Below, in pieces: positions 1 to 8,174 of a stretch of 64,000 nt of DNA. Under the pieces are notes generated by a model. That model saw only the letters and a list, made by a program, of their open reading frames with translations, was not told where the DNA came from and did no database searches. The number at the start of each line of letters is the position of its first letter. Position 1 is the first letter of the stretch. The stretch is taken from assembly GCF_014649715.1 (NCBI RefSeq), contig NZ_BMTO01000014.1, positions 181,875-245,874 of the forward strand, in the 5' to 3' direction. A program made the position numbers and the translations under genes. This stretch comes from Streptomyces lateritius. Lineage in GTDB: Bacteria; Actinomycetota; Actinomycetes; Streptomycetales; Streptomycetaceae.

Positions 1-345
1 GAACTGCTCACCGAGCCGTACGAGCGCCGCCGCGCTGCCGTGGAGGGTCTGTTCCGCGAGCGCGGGCTGTCGCCACCGTGGACGATCGTCGGCGGCATCA
101 CCAGCACATTGCGGCGCCCGCAGATCCCCCTACCTCGGCCGATATGACGACCACGGCCACCTGCGCGCGATCGGCCGCACCGTGCCGCTGCGCCCGGACG
201 CCGCCCGTCAGATCGCCGGCCTCCTCCAGCCCGCCGGCCCCGTCCATCCGTGGACCGGCGACCGGTTCTCCTCCGCCTGGAGCAGCCGCGTACCCCTGGA
301 CGTAACCCTGGTCACCCTTGACCTGGTCAGCGAGGTCGATGTTTC
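1..345 (+). pseudogene. ATP-dependent DNA ligase C-terminal remnant
   Basis: Two blocks of an actinobacterial ATP-dependent DNA ligase are visible. The first (bases 1-84) reads ELLTEPYERRRAAVEGLF, from the nucleotidyltransferase half. It is joined to the OB-fold half (IVGGI, GRYDDHGHLRAIGRTVPL, HPWTGDRFSSAWSSR, then DVTLV) after loss of the segment in between, with a frame change near base 110. The gene enters from outside the window and is cut at about 345 by an opposing IS21 fragment. It cannot make an active ligase. The N-terminus of a similar ligase lies at 56.7-56.9 kb on the other strand. Confidence 0.75.
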
Positions 346-684
346 CGACCCCGGGCGGTCCGAGGAGGGCGGCGTTCGGCTTCGCCCCAACGAAGGACAG
401 GGGGGCGAGGTCTTCGACCTTGCGAAGGTCGAGTTCGGGCTGGAACGAGAAGTCGTACTCGTCGAGCGTCTTGTGGTGCGGCAGTTTCGAGAGCCGCAGC
501 CCCTGGCGGAAGCGCTGGTCGCCGGGGACGGCCAGTTTCTCGGACAGCACCAGGTCGAGGAAGTCGAGATAGCCCGTCTTGGTCTCGTCGGCTTGGCGGG
601 TGTACTCGTCAATGGTCTCCGCGAGGTGGGCAGGCCGAGCTTGCCGGCCGTGGTGCGGACGTGGTTGCCGGTCAGCTCGCTCAA
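345..684 (-). pseudogene. IS21-family IstB helper ATPase, N-terminal fragment
   Basis: Reads as the start of an IstB transposition helper. A TTG start at 684 follows an AAAGGA ribosome site, and the conserved stretch LSEKLAVPGDQRFRQGLRLS is followed by DLRKVEDLAPLSFV. A one-base deletion near 636 changes frame. The protein breaks inside the Walker A loop (GPPGVG then unrelated sequence) where it abuts the ligase remnant. The ATPase core is missing, so this is a dead IS21 end. The 200 bases upstream may hold the tail of the partner istA, but nothing diagnostic is visible. Confidence 0.7.
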
Positions 685-892
685 GAGGATTCCTTTGTCG
701 TGGGGGGAGTGGTGAAGGGACGGCTGCCGGTCAGCTCGTCACCGACGGACAGGGGGCGGCGGCCGACCTCGATGCGGGTGGCTGCGGCCCGGTTCGGCAG
801 AGTCGGCAACGACCCGGCCTCCTGGGCCTCATGACCAGACCGACCACGAACCGGCTCTGATCTGCCCGGACATAACCCGTCTGCAACACGCT
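685..892. other. Spacer with no recognisable gene
   Basis: Lies between the IstB start and the lipoprotein stop. A short open stretch on the minus strand runs up to istB and could be an istA tail, but it shows no family signature. Confidence 0.3.
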
Positions 893-1597
893 TCAGGCGA
901 GGAACGACAGCCGGCCGTGCTCGTCGACGTGAATGGCCCGGTCGGACCACTGGATGTGCTGGATGCCGTCGGTGCAGCTGACCGAGATGTCCTGGCAGAA
1001 GTAGCCGGTGTCCTCGCCGGGCTCTGCGGAGAACACTTTCGGAAGCCGGTCGCATCGGGGATCCACCGGTGCCAAAGGACCTTCCGTCGTCCCGTTCTTC
1101 CCGGTCTCCCAGGCGAACAGGTCGTAGACCGACTGGGCGGTGTGAACGGTCTTCAGCGGCTGCGCCGTGTAGACGAAGTCCTGGCTGAAGGCCCCGGCGC
1201 TGCCTGACGTCATGCCCTTGCTGGTCACCAGCCACGGCACGGTCACCCCCTCGAAGGACACAGAGCAGCGGACGCTCTCGCCCCGTGGACGTATGACCTC
1301 GCCCTCGCACTTGCCCGGGCCGCTCCTGCCGATACCGCCCGCCATACGCAAGGTCTCCTGCCGCAAGTGGTTGAGCACCTTCTCGACGGGCTCCGCCTCG
1401 AACTCCGGCGATGGGATGGCCTTCTCCAATTCGGAGTCACTGATGCCCGGATGCCTCTGGCTCGGTTCGATCGCCACTGGCCGCTTCCTGCCCTCCGCCT
1501 CCGAAAGCTCCAGCCGCCCATCGCAGCCGCTCGGCTCGTCGGCGCAGCCGCCGACCAAGACCATGGCCGCCACGGCCGGTATGAAGAGACGCCTCAT
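893..1597 (-). CDS. Putative lipoprotein of unknown function
   Basis: The 234-residue product begins MRRLFIPAVAAMVLVGGC, a short charged start, a hydrophobic run and a lipobox (VGGC, Cys18), so it should be lipid-anchored on the outer face of the membrane. The rest is soluble with paired cysteines (CEGEVIRPRGESVRC; FCQDISVSC) that could form disulfides. The internal ATG at 1597 is chosen because the signal peptide begins there; the frame stays open upstream but that extension does not look coding. No family recognised. It may be monocistronic, as the sequence upstream is degenerate. Confidence 0.65.
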   Translation of the reverse strand: MRRLFIPAVAAMVLVGGCADEPSGCDGRLELSEAEGRKRPVAIEPSQRHPGISDSELEKAIPSPEFEAEPVEKVLNHLRQETLRMAGGIGRSGPGKCEGEVIRPRGESVRCSVSFEGVTVPWLVTSKGMTSGSAGAFSQDFVYTAQPLKTVHTAQSVYDLFAWETGKNGTTEGPLAPVDPRCDRLPKVFSAEPGEDTGYFCQDISVSCTDGIQHIQWSDRAIHVDEHGRLSFLA

Positions 1598-1619
1598 ACA
1601 ACGGTCTTCTCCACTCGGG

Positions 1620-2040
1620 CCGGTTGACACACCTGCGTCGTCGGAGGTGGCGGAGGCTGGGCGGAGGGCCGGCGCGGGCGAACACCACCGCGTTGACGGG
1701 CCCGAGTTGCCCGGGCAGCCGTCCCGCGAAATACGGAGAGGACGGCAACGGCTCCACTGTCCAGCGCACCCGCCGTCTGCCCATTCCGGCATGTGGTTGG
1801 ACGGCGACGGCCACGGACCTCGAGTCGATGCCGCGCACGGTCGTGCAGGGTCCGGCCCGCCTTGCCGCCGAGGACGCGGAAGATGGCCGGTCCCGACAGC
1901 CGCAGCCAGTCGTCGTCCACTGGCACGTCCACACGTGCGCCGGCCTCGTACTGCTCGGGGAACAGCACGTCGAACGTGTGGGTGCTGTCGTCGTCGAAGC
2001 GCACCTTCAGGGTGAGACGTATGAGGGACCTCGGTCACCG
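1620..2040 (-). pseudogene. Degenerate hypothetical gene
   Basis: The minus strand shows protein-like stretches in two frames: VRFDDDSTHTFDVLFPEQYE, then RLSGPAIFRVLGGKAGRTL in one frame and GIDSRSVAVAVQPHAGMG with QLGPVNAVVFA in another. This suggests a frameshifted small protein gene. The GGKAGRT stretch recurs at 14.65 kb. No family recognised. Confidence 0.35.
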
Positions 2041-2330
2041 AATCGCTCCGTGCCGGTTGAGCGGACGGGCCGGGTGAAGGAAGGGGAGCCCGTCGACGCC
2101 GGCACCCGGATGTCCAGAGGCGTACAGGGGAGGGGGGAGGGCAGCGGGTCGGGGAACAGGTGGGGCAAGGCCCTCTTGGACCTCCGGTTGTGGAGCTTGA
2201 TGTGCGGGTGGGGCGCGAAGCCACGATTCCGGGCCGGGAGGGCGTCCAACCATTCGGTTCGCAGGGTTGTCTCACCTCCTGGACGAGGACATGCACGAAC
2301 CCGTCCGACGACACCACACCTGGGGACCTT
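2041..2330. other. Intergenic region upstream of the FG-GAP protein gene
   Basis: No supported gene. It probably holds the promoter of the gene starting at 2331, but no convincing -35/-10 pair was identified. Confidence 0.3.
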
Positions 2331-4028
2331 TTGAACCACACTGCCCGTACCGCCCGAACCGCCGGCCCGCGCGGCCGTCGCCGTGCACTCAGCGCAGCCC
2401 TGGCCGTACTCGCCTCCTCCGCCGCGCTCACGGCGGTCACGGCGGCCCCGGCCCAGGCCGCCGCGGACGTGCCGAAGTCCCGGTTGGTCTTCACCGAGTA
2501 CAAGGACGTCGACGGTGTCCGCCGAAGCAGCGTCGTCACGGTCAACGCCGACGGCACTGACCGGCGCGTACTTGCGCCCACCGGCCGGGGCCTGACCGCG
2601 GTCGGCATCACCAGCGTCGTCTTCTCACCCGACGGCACGCGCATCGCCTTCATCAACAACAACGGCTCCCCGGCCATCTGGATCGCCGACGCCGACGGCC
2701 GCAACGCGCGCCCCGTCGTCCAGGGCTACGCCTCGCCCGAGGGCACACCCGCCGAGGTCGCGTGGGCCCCTGACGGCAGGACGCTCTATGTGGGCCTCTG
2801 GAACCAGCTGGACCCCCACACTCCGTTCATGAAGCGGTTCGGCCTCGACGGCTCCGACCTCGGCTTCGTCTTCGGCCAGATGCGCAGCCCGGGCACCCGG
2901 TTCGACGTGGCCTGGGACGGGCGCGTCGTCTTCGACAGCAACACCCACATCTACCTCTGGGACCCGCGGGTGGGCGGCGAACCGAAGATCGTCGCCGACG
3001 GGGATGCCCCGACGTTCTCGCCCAACGACGAGCGGATAGCGTTCGGGGGCTCCGCGGACGGCAGCGTCGCCATCCGCGTCCTGGACGGCGGCGGCGAGCA
3101 CACCCTGTCCAAGTCCGTGAACGTCGACACCCTCGACTGGTCCCCGGACGGATCCCAGCTCGCGTACACCGACCGCGGGGCCGATTCGAAGCTCTACGTC
3201 GTGAGCGCCACCGTGCCCGGCGCCACCCCCAGGCTCCTCTCGGCCCCCGGCACCGGGGCCTATGACGTCTCCTGGGCCCCTCCGCGCGGCTGGAACCCCC
3301 ACGGCACCTTCCGCCACGACTACACCGGCGACGGCCGACCCGACGTCCTCGCCCTGGACGGCGCGGGCGTCCTCTGGCGCCACGACGGCAACGGCACCGG
3401 CGCCCTCAAGCCCCGCGTGAAGATCGGCTGGGGATGGAAGGGCTACCGTCTGACCGCCGCCGGTGACCTCAACGCCGACGGCCGCCCCGACGTGCTCGCC
3501 CAGGACGCCACCGGCGGCCTCTGGCGGCTCGACGGGACCGCGGGCGGCGACTTCGCGACGAAGGTGAGGATCGGCACGGGCTGGAAGGACCTCAAGCTCA
3601 CCGGCGTGGGTGATCTGACCGGCGACGGCTTCCCTGACGTCCTCGCCACCGACCCCGCGGGCAACCTCTGGAAGTACGCGGGTGACGGTCGCGGGGGCCT
3701 CCAGGCCCGTGAGAAGGCCGGATACGGCTACGGCGGCTACCGCCTGACGGGCGTCGGCGCGTTGACGTCGAGCGGCTACCAGAACTACCTCGGCCAGGCC
3801 CCGAACGGCGACCTCTACCGCTACGAGCGGGACAGCCGCCACAAGATCGGATGGGGCTGGAAGAACCTCACCCTGACCGGTGTCGGCGACCTCGCCGGCG
3901 ACGGGATTCCCGACGTGCTCGCTCGCGACACCGCCGGTGTCCTGTGGCGGTACGACGGCGACGGCAAGGGCGGCTTCAAGCCCCGGGTGAAGCTCGGCTG
4001 GGGCTGGAACGGCCTCAGCGCGTTCTGA
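2331..4028 (+). CDS. Secreted TolB-like / FG-GAP (VCBS) repeat protein
   Basis: About 565 residues. The TTG start at 2331 is preferred because it sits just before an arginine-rich n-region and a hydrophobic core ending APAQAAADVP, a typical Sec or Tat signal peptide; an earlier in-frame start exists but the sequence before 2331 is not protein-like. Residues about 45-310 form TolB/WD40-type blades (VFSPDGTRIAFI, WAPDGRTLYVGL, LDWSPDGSQLAY). Residues about 315-560 carry five FG-GAP/VCBS-type repeats of D-x-T-x-D-G-x-P-D-V-L form, each followed by GWGWK-like segments. It is an extracellular beta-propeller, probably calcium-binding. Substrate unknown. Confidence 0.88.
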   Translation: MNHTARTARTAGPRGRRRALSAALAVLASSAALTAVTAAPAQAAADVPKSRLVFTEYKDVDGVRRSSVVTVNADGTDRRVLAPTGRGLTAVGITSVVFSPDGTRIAFINNNGSPAIWIADADGRNARPVVQGYASPEGTPAEVAWAPDGRTLYVGLWNQLDPHTPFMKRFGLDGSDLGFVFGQMRSPGTRFDVAWDGRVVFDSNTHIYLWDPRVGGEPKIVADGDAPTFSPNDERIAFGGSADGSVAIRVLDGGGEHTLSKSVNVDTLDWSPDGSQLAYTDRGADSKLYVVSATVPGATPRLLSAPGTGAYDVSWAPPRGWNPHGTFRHDYTGDGRPDVLALDGAGVLWRHDGNGTGALKPRVKIGWGWKGYRLTAAGDLNADGRPDVLAQDATGGLWRLDGTAGGDFATKVRIGTGWKDLKLTGVGDLTGDGFPDVLATDPAGNLWKYAGDGRGGLQAREKAGYGYGGYRLTGVGALTSSGYQNYLGQAPNGDLYRYERDSRHKIGWGWKNLTLTGVGDLAGDGIPDVLARDTAGVLWRYDGDGKGGFKPRVKLGWGWNGLSAF

Positions 4029-4048
4029 TCCCGGCCCCCGCATCAGCC

Positions 4049-4085
4049 GATGCCCCGCTCCCCGTCTCCCGGGGGCCGGGGCATC
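4049..4085 (+). terminator. Hairpin terminator after the FG-GAP gene
   Basis: GATGCCCCG pairs with CGGGGCATC across a 19-base GC-rich interior, 20 bases past the stop at 4028. There is no clear U-tract, as is usual in Streptomyces. Confidence 0.6.
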
Positions 4086-4294
4086 GTCATGCCACCGTCA
4101 TATCGCAGTCCGGCCGCCGCCCTTCGCGATCCGCCGGTCGATCTTCTCCGCGTCGATCGAACCTCATTCTGAAGCGATCAGTTGGCCACGCTGAACCACA
4201 CCGGCCGCACCTCGGCCAGAAGCGGTCGCAGCGACTGCCCTGCGGACCGTAGGTCCTGATTCATGACGACAAGAGGCTCCGGCAGGCTCAGCCC

Positions 4295-4720
4295 CTACCA
4301 GCGCAGCCGCCAGAGGTCGAAGACTATGCTCCCGTCGGCTGCCAGCTGGCGCGAAAGGGCCAGGCCGAGGACATCTGCCAGTCGCTCAAGCGAGGGAATC
4401 GCCACCCGCATGGCCCCGTCAATCGCGTTCAGAGCGCGGATGTAAGCGAGCACGAGGTCTCGTGCAGCCCCTCGACGTGCACGCGGTCCTCGAAGTGCAC
4501 GGTTTGTGCCCAGTGGACGAGCTGACCGGGAACTGGCGAGCCACCTTTCCGCGGCAGCCACGGCGTGGCCACGGCGGAAGGCGACAGCCGACGTCGGCTC
4601 GCGGCGCCGGGCAGTCCTGACGAGTCCGGAGAACTCACCGTTCCACTGCACGAGCTCTTCAAGGGGGACGGCTTCCGTTCGCGTCCATGCTGCCCATCCT
4701 GCTTGACCGCATCGTCATCG
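4295..4720 (-). pseudogene. Frameshifted hypothetical gene
   Basis: Three successive protein-like blocks lie in different minus-strand frames: LVQWNGEFSGLVRTARR, then LVHWAQTVHFEDRVHVEGLH, then LVLAYIRALNAIDGAMRVAI followed by FDLWRLRW and a stop. At least two indels are needed to join them. No family is recognised, and the order and coherence are the only evidence that this was a gene. Confidence 0.4.
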
Positions 4721-4988
4721 GGCAGCGGTGGCCACCGCTTTGGACAGGACAGAGAGCAGCGGCCTCGCCAGCACGGTGGGCGCGCTGGCGAGGCCGAGCG
4801 CGGGCCCCTCAAGTCGGCGGTGAGAGACCCGCAGAGGAGGAAGCGGTGCGGTCCGCTCCATCGTGAGAAACGATCCCGCCCGAGTGCGGGCACGGCCACA
4901 TGCGAAGCAGCAGAACCGGCGCGGCGGAGGTGCACCCCGTCGAGTCACCCCCGCTGACCGGACGCACCCGCCGCCGTTGAGCCAATGA

Positions 4989-5123
4989 GCCGAGCGCGAA
5001 GGCTGGCTCGGTGAGGTCGAGGGCCTCAACGTCAGCCTTGCCGGCGCCGAGAACAAGCTCAAGCAACTTGATGCCCAAGCATCCCCAGCCCAGCGTGCCG
5101 TTCACCTCGGAATGCCTGGTTGA
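4989..5123 (+). pseudogene. C-terminal tail of a tyrosine-type integrase
   Basis: An open stretch with no start codon reads EREGWLGEVEGLNVSLAGAE, then NKLKQLD and VHLGMPG before the stop. This resembles the tail of site-specific integrases carried by actinobacterial integrative elements. The catalytic domain is absent. It ends where the MerR promoter begins. Confidence 0.4.
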
Positions 5124-5150
5124 GTCTCCCGTGGGGGGAGACACCAAGCT
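5120..5150 (+). promoter_or_regulatory. Likely autoregulated MerR-type promoter and operator
   Basis: TTGAGT (5120-5125) could serve as -35. The region behind it holds the dyad GTCTCCC (5124-5130) and GGGAGAC (5136-5142), as in MerR-family promoters where the operator lies inside the spacer. The MerR start at 5157 is so close that the transcript may be leaderless or nearly so. The -10 box is not clear. Confidence 0.5.
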
Positions 5151-5156
5151 GGGGGC

Positions 5157-6107
5157 ATGGACAGCGACACGCTCTTTTCCATCGGAGAACTATCCCGCCG
5201 GACCGGTCTGACGGTAAAGACCATCCGGTACTACTCCGACCAGGGCATCGTCCCGCCGACCGACCGCAGCCCGGCGGGCTACCGGCTTTACGGCCTCGAC
5301 GCACTCGCACGCCTGGAGCTGACCCGCACGCTGCGCGATCTCGGGCTCGACCTGGCGACCGTGCGCAAGGTGCTGGACAGGGAGGCATCCATACCGGAAG
5401 TCGCCGAAGCACACGCCGACGCCCTGGACGTACAGATCCAGACCCTGCGCCTGCGCCGGGCAGTACTACGAGCAGTCGCCGGACACGGCCCCACCCCCAT
5501 GGAGATGGATCTCATGCATCGACTCGCCACGCTGTCGCAGTCCGAACAGCGCCGCCTCGTAACCGACTTCATCGACGACGTTTTCAGAGGCTTTGACGCC
5601 AACCCGGAGTTCGTGACCCTGATGCGATCCGCACTGCCCGAGCTCCCCGACGATCCCACGCCTGAACAGGTCAGGGCCTGGGTGGACCTCGCCGAACTCT
5701 GCAAGAGCCCAGACTTCCGTACCGCGGTACGGCGCATGGCTGAGGAACAGGCGAAAGCGCCTTCCCCACAGGACGTCATGGGCCTGCACGACGGTCTCAA
5801 TCAAGCGATGCGTGAACGCATCGACGAAGCCGTATCCGCTGGCATCCTCCCAGCCTCCGCCAAAGCCGCACCCCTTGCCGAATCACTGGGCGGCCTCTAC
5901 GGCCACGCATTCGAGCGCGCTGGCGACGGCGATCTGCGCCGCTGGCTCGTCGCCCGCCTGCAGATGACCGTTGACCCACACGCCAAGCGCTATTGGCAGC
6001 TCCTGGCGACGACCAATGGATGGCCCGCATCGCCAGCACTCGCTCCCGTTTACACGTGGTTCACCACTGTTCTCGGCGGTGCTTCCGCCACGGCAGCGAC
6101 CTCTTGA
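5157..6107 (+). CDS. MerR-family transcriptional regulator
   Basis: 316 residues. The N-terminal MerR winged helix is clear: FSIGELSRRTGLTVKTIRYY, then SPAGYRLYGLDALARLELT, followed by the dimerisation coiled coil (residues about 75-115). The remaining 200 residues are an alpha-helical effector domain with no recognised ligand family and no cysteine cluster typical of metal sensors. A dyad lies directly upstream, so autoregulation is likely. The next gene is a frameshifted two-helix membrane protein whose intact relative at 28.0 kb sits beside a TetR regulator. The natural target may therefore be that membrane protein. Confidence 0.85.
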   Translation: MDSDTLFSIGELSRRTGLTVKTIRYYSDQGIVPPTDRSPAGYRLYGLDALARLELTRTLRDLGLDLATVRKVLDREASIPEVAEAHADALDVQIQTLRLRRAVLRAVAGHGPTPMEMDLMHRLATLSQSEQRRLVTDFIDDVFRGFDANPEFVTLMRSALPELPDDPTPEQVRAWVDLAELCKSPDFRTAVRRMAEEQAKAPSPQDVMGLHDGLNQAMRERIDEAVSAGILPASAKAAPLAESLGGLYGHAFERAGDGDLRRWLVARLQMTVDPHAKRYWQLLATTNGWPASPALAPVYTWFTTVLGGASATAATS

Positions 6108-6124
6108 GCTCCGTAGGGCATCAC

Positions 6125-6344
6125 GTGAAGTACGACGTCTTACAGATTCTCGGTGTGGCGCTCCTCGTCCTGGGGGCAGGGAGCGATCCGCCAGCTTGTC
6201 GACCACAACAACGCCGGCCTACTCCGCTGGCTGGCAGGCGGATTCGCGGCCAGCATCACCGTCTACCTCGTCGCCGTCGCCATCGGCGCGGTTGTCGCGG
6301 GCCGGGCGCACGGCAAAGCGAAGGAAGTCGGGGGCGGGAGCTGA
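6125..6344 (+). pseudogene. Frameshifted small membrane protein
   Basis: From GTG 6125 the product begins VKYDVLQILGVALLVLGAG. A one-base shift near 6178 is needed to continue into GAIRQLVDHNNAGLLRWLAG and a second helix ending AVVAGRAHGKAKEV. The joined protein of about 72 residues matches, end to end, the intact 71-residue protein at 27965-28180 (GQGAIRLLVNHDNRGVL). Two transmembrane helices are predicted. The N-terminal part contains a TTA leucine codon, rare in Streptomyces. It follows the MerR gene by 17 bases, so the two were probably one operon. Confidence 0.65.
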
Positions 6345-6584
6345 CGGGGGCGGCGGGAAAGCGCACTCGGTCATCATTCGTTCATCAGTGGAGCAGCCTC
6401 CCGCGCGGCGCGGGGACCAAGCCTTGCTTCAGAGAAGAGCTGTCGGCTGAACTGGAAGTGGCATTTCCGCAGCCGGTGATCCCGAGAAGCCGTCCTCCCA
6501 GCTGCTCGATCAACAGGGGGCGGTCATCGAGCCGGCCGTCAAATCGGGTGCGGACTGCCGGCGCGGCGGTGTGTGATCAGGGGT

Positions 6585-7451
6585 ATGGCGATTGTGTTGG
6601 GCAAGCCGGAAGTCGACGGGTTGAGCAAGCTTGTGGGCGTGCTGCGGGGGTGGCAGGACGACGGGGCGCCGATGCAACTGCATCCGGGAGACCTGGGCTG
6701 GTTCTGGCGGTTCGGTGCAGAGGCGACGGCCGCGGCGGTCCGGGCCTGGAGCCGGGACGGACAGATCCTCGCCATCGGGCTGCTGGACGGTCCCGAGCTG
6801 TTGCGGCTGACGATCGCACCGGACGCCCAGCGGGACGAGGAGCTGGCGCATCAGTTGGTTGAGGACCTGACCGAGCCGGAGCGCGGCGTACTGATGAAGG
6901 GGAAGGTGTACGTCGAGGCGCCCATGGGCGCACTGGTCCAAGATCTGCTGTTCGAGGACGGCTGGAACACCGACGAGCCGTGGACGCCGCTGCGTCGCGA
7001 CCTCACAGAGCCGGTGAAGGACCCAGGCGTGCGAATCAAGGTGATCGGCCCGGAGCAGGCGCATGTGCGGACCGGCGTACAGCGGGCATCGTTCGACAGG
7101 TCGACGTTCACGGACGAGCGCTGGCACGCGATGGCCGCCGGAACGCCGTACGCCGATGCGCGGTGTCTGGTCGCGTACGACGACCAGGGCAACGCGGTGG
7201 CGGCGGTGACGGTGTGGTCGGCCGGTCCGGGCAAGCCCGGGCTGCTCGAGCCGATGGGCGTGCACCGGAACCATCGCGGTCACGGCTACGGCAAGGCGAT
7301 CACCGTCGCCGCGGCGGCCTCACTCCAGGAGCTGGAGTCGTCGAGCGCGATCGTCTGCACCCCGAGTTCGAATGCCGGCGCCGTCGCCACCTACAAGGCA
7401 GCCGGCTTCCAGCCACTCCCTGAGATCCGGGACCGACGCCGGGACGCCTAG
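6585..7451 (+). CDS. GNAT-family N-acetyltransferase
   Basis: 288 residues from ATG 6585; GTG 6573 is an alternative, and neither has an ideal ribosome site. The C-terminal half (about 150-288) is a GNAT fold with the acetyl-CoA loop MGVHRNHRGHGYGKAI (the R/Q-x-x-G-x-G/A motif) and the late strand CTPSSNAGAVATYKAAGF. The N-terminal half may be a second, degenerate GNAT domain (LLRLTIAPDAQRDEELAHQL). Substrate unknown. The stop codon TAG lies inside the CTAG target site of the downstream IS, so the insertion left the protein unchanged. Confidence 0.85.
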   Translation: MAIVLGKPEVDGLSKLVGVLRGWQDDGAPMQLHPGDLGWFWRFGAEATAAAVRAWSRDGQILAIGLLDGPELLRLTIAPDAQRDEELAHQLVEDLTEPERGVLMKGKVYVEAPMGALVQDLLFEDGWNTDEPWTPLRRDLTEPVKDPGVRIKVIGPEQAHVRTGVQRASFDRSTFTDERWHAMAAGTPYADARCLVAYDDQGNAVAAVTVWSAGPGKPGLLEPMGVHRNHRGHGYGKAITVAAAASLQELESSSAIVCTPSSNAGAVATYKAAGFQPLPEIRDRRRDA

Positions 7452-7476
7452 TACTCCAGTGCGGTTTCGTGATCTA
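7452..7476 (+). repeat. Left terminal inverted repeat of the IS701-like element
   Basis: Begins TACTCCAGTGCGGTTTCGTG and is an exact reverse complement of 9575-9599. Confidence 0.9.
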
Positions 7477-7661
7477 CCCGCTGGCTGAGTGGGCGAGCCG
7501 TCGTCGGCGGTGGCTGCGTCGGGTCGGGCATGGTGGCGCGCGGGGCTGCGGCGCATCCGAAGATGACGGTGGCCGGCGGTTCCGATGTGCGCCCAGGACG
7601 AGTGGCAGTGAATGCCGCATTCCGATTGTTCGGCGCGCCGGGGAAATGTAGCGTCGCGATC

Positions 7662-8162
7662 ATGTCACTGATCGCAAACGCCACTGACCAGGCGCCGGCG
7701 AACCCGGCCGCCACCGATGACATGCTGGCCACTCAGCCGGTCGGCTACTGGAGCGGCCTGGCCCATGCGACCGTCACCCGGCATCTGCGTGATGCGATGG
7801 CCAAGATCGACGTCACGCAGCCGCAGTACTGGGTGCTCAACCGCGTGAACGGCGGTCCCGCGGCGCCGAGCCGCGAGGAGGTCGTAACTTCTCTAACGCA
7901 CCTTGCCGACGGGCCGCATGAGATCTCCAGGGTCGTGGACCAGTTGCTCCACCGTGAGTGGCTCAGCATCGATGACGGGCAGCGCCTGCACCTCACGGAT
8001 GCCGGGGAGGCCGCCAGAGCGCGGCTCCGTGAGCTGGCGACCGAGGTACGCGCCGTAGTCCACCAGGGCATCAGCGATGAGGAGTACGTGGCCGCGCTCA
8101 AGGTACTGCGCAAGATGGTGGCCAATGTCGAGGGCGACGAGGCTCCAGGCAGTCCGTCCTGA
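7662..8162 (+). CDS. MarR-family regulator carried inside the IS
   Basis: 166 residues from ATG 7662. A helical N-terminus (VGYWSGLAHATVTRHLRDAM) is followed by a winged helix: TQPQYWVLNRVNGGP, SREEVVTSLTHLADGPHEIS, then the wing EWLSIDDGQRLHLTDAGEAA. These are the hallmarks of MarR or a related wHTH family. The frame extends upstream to 7530, but that part overlaps no recognisable domain. It lies 12 bases before the transposase start, so both genes are likely co-transcribed and the regulator may control transposition. Upstream there is 185 bases of non-coding IS sequence that could hold its operator. Confidence 0.8.
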   Translation: MSLIANATDQAPANPAATDDMLATQPVGYWSGLAHATVTRHLRDAMAKIDVTQPQYWVLNRVNGGPAAPSREEVVTSLTHLADGPHEISRVVDQLLHREWLSIDDGQRLHLTDAGEAARARLRELATEVRAVVHQGISDEEYVAALKVLRKMVANVEGDEAPGSPS

Positions 8163-8174
8163 TGACGCGATCTT

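Noticed and set aside
893..2704. A 603-codon minus-strand frame
   Set aside because: Only the last 234 codons make sense (lipoprotein signal at 1597). The rest lacks protein-like composition and overlaps the secreted FG-GAP gene.
4295..4720. Considered as an intact XRE-type regulator
   Set aside because: No helix-turn-helix could be confirmed and three frames are needed to read it.
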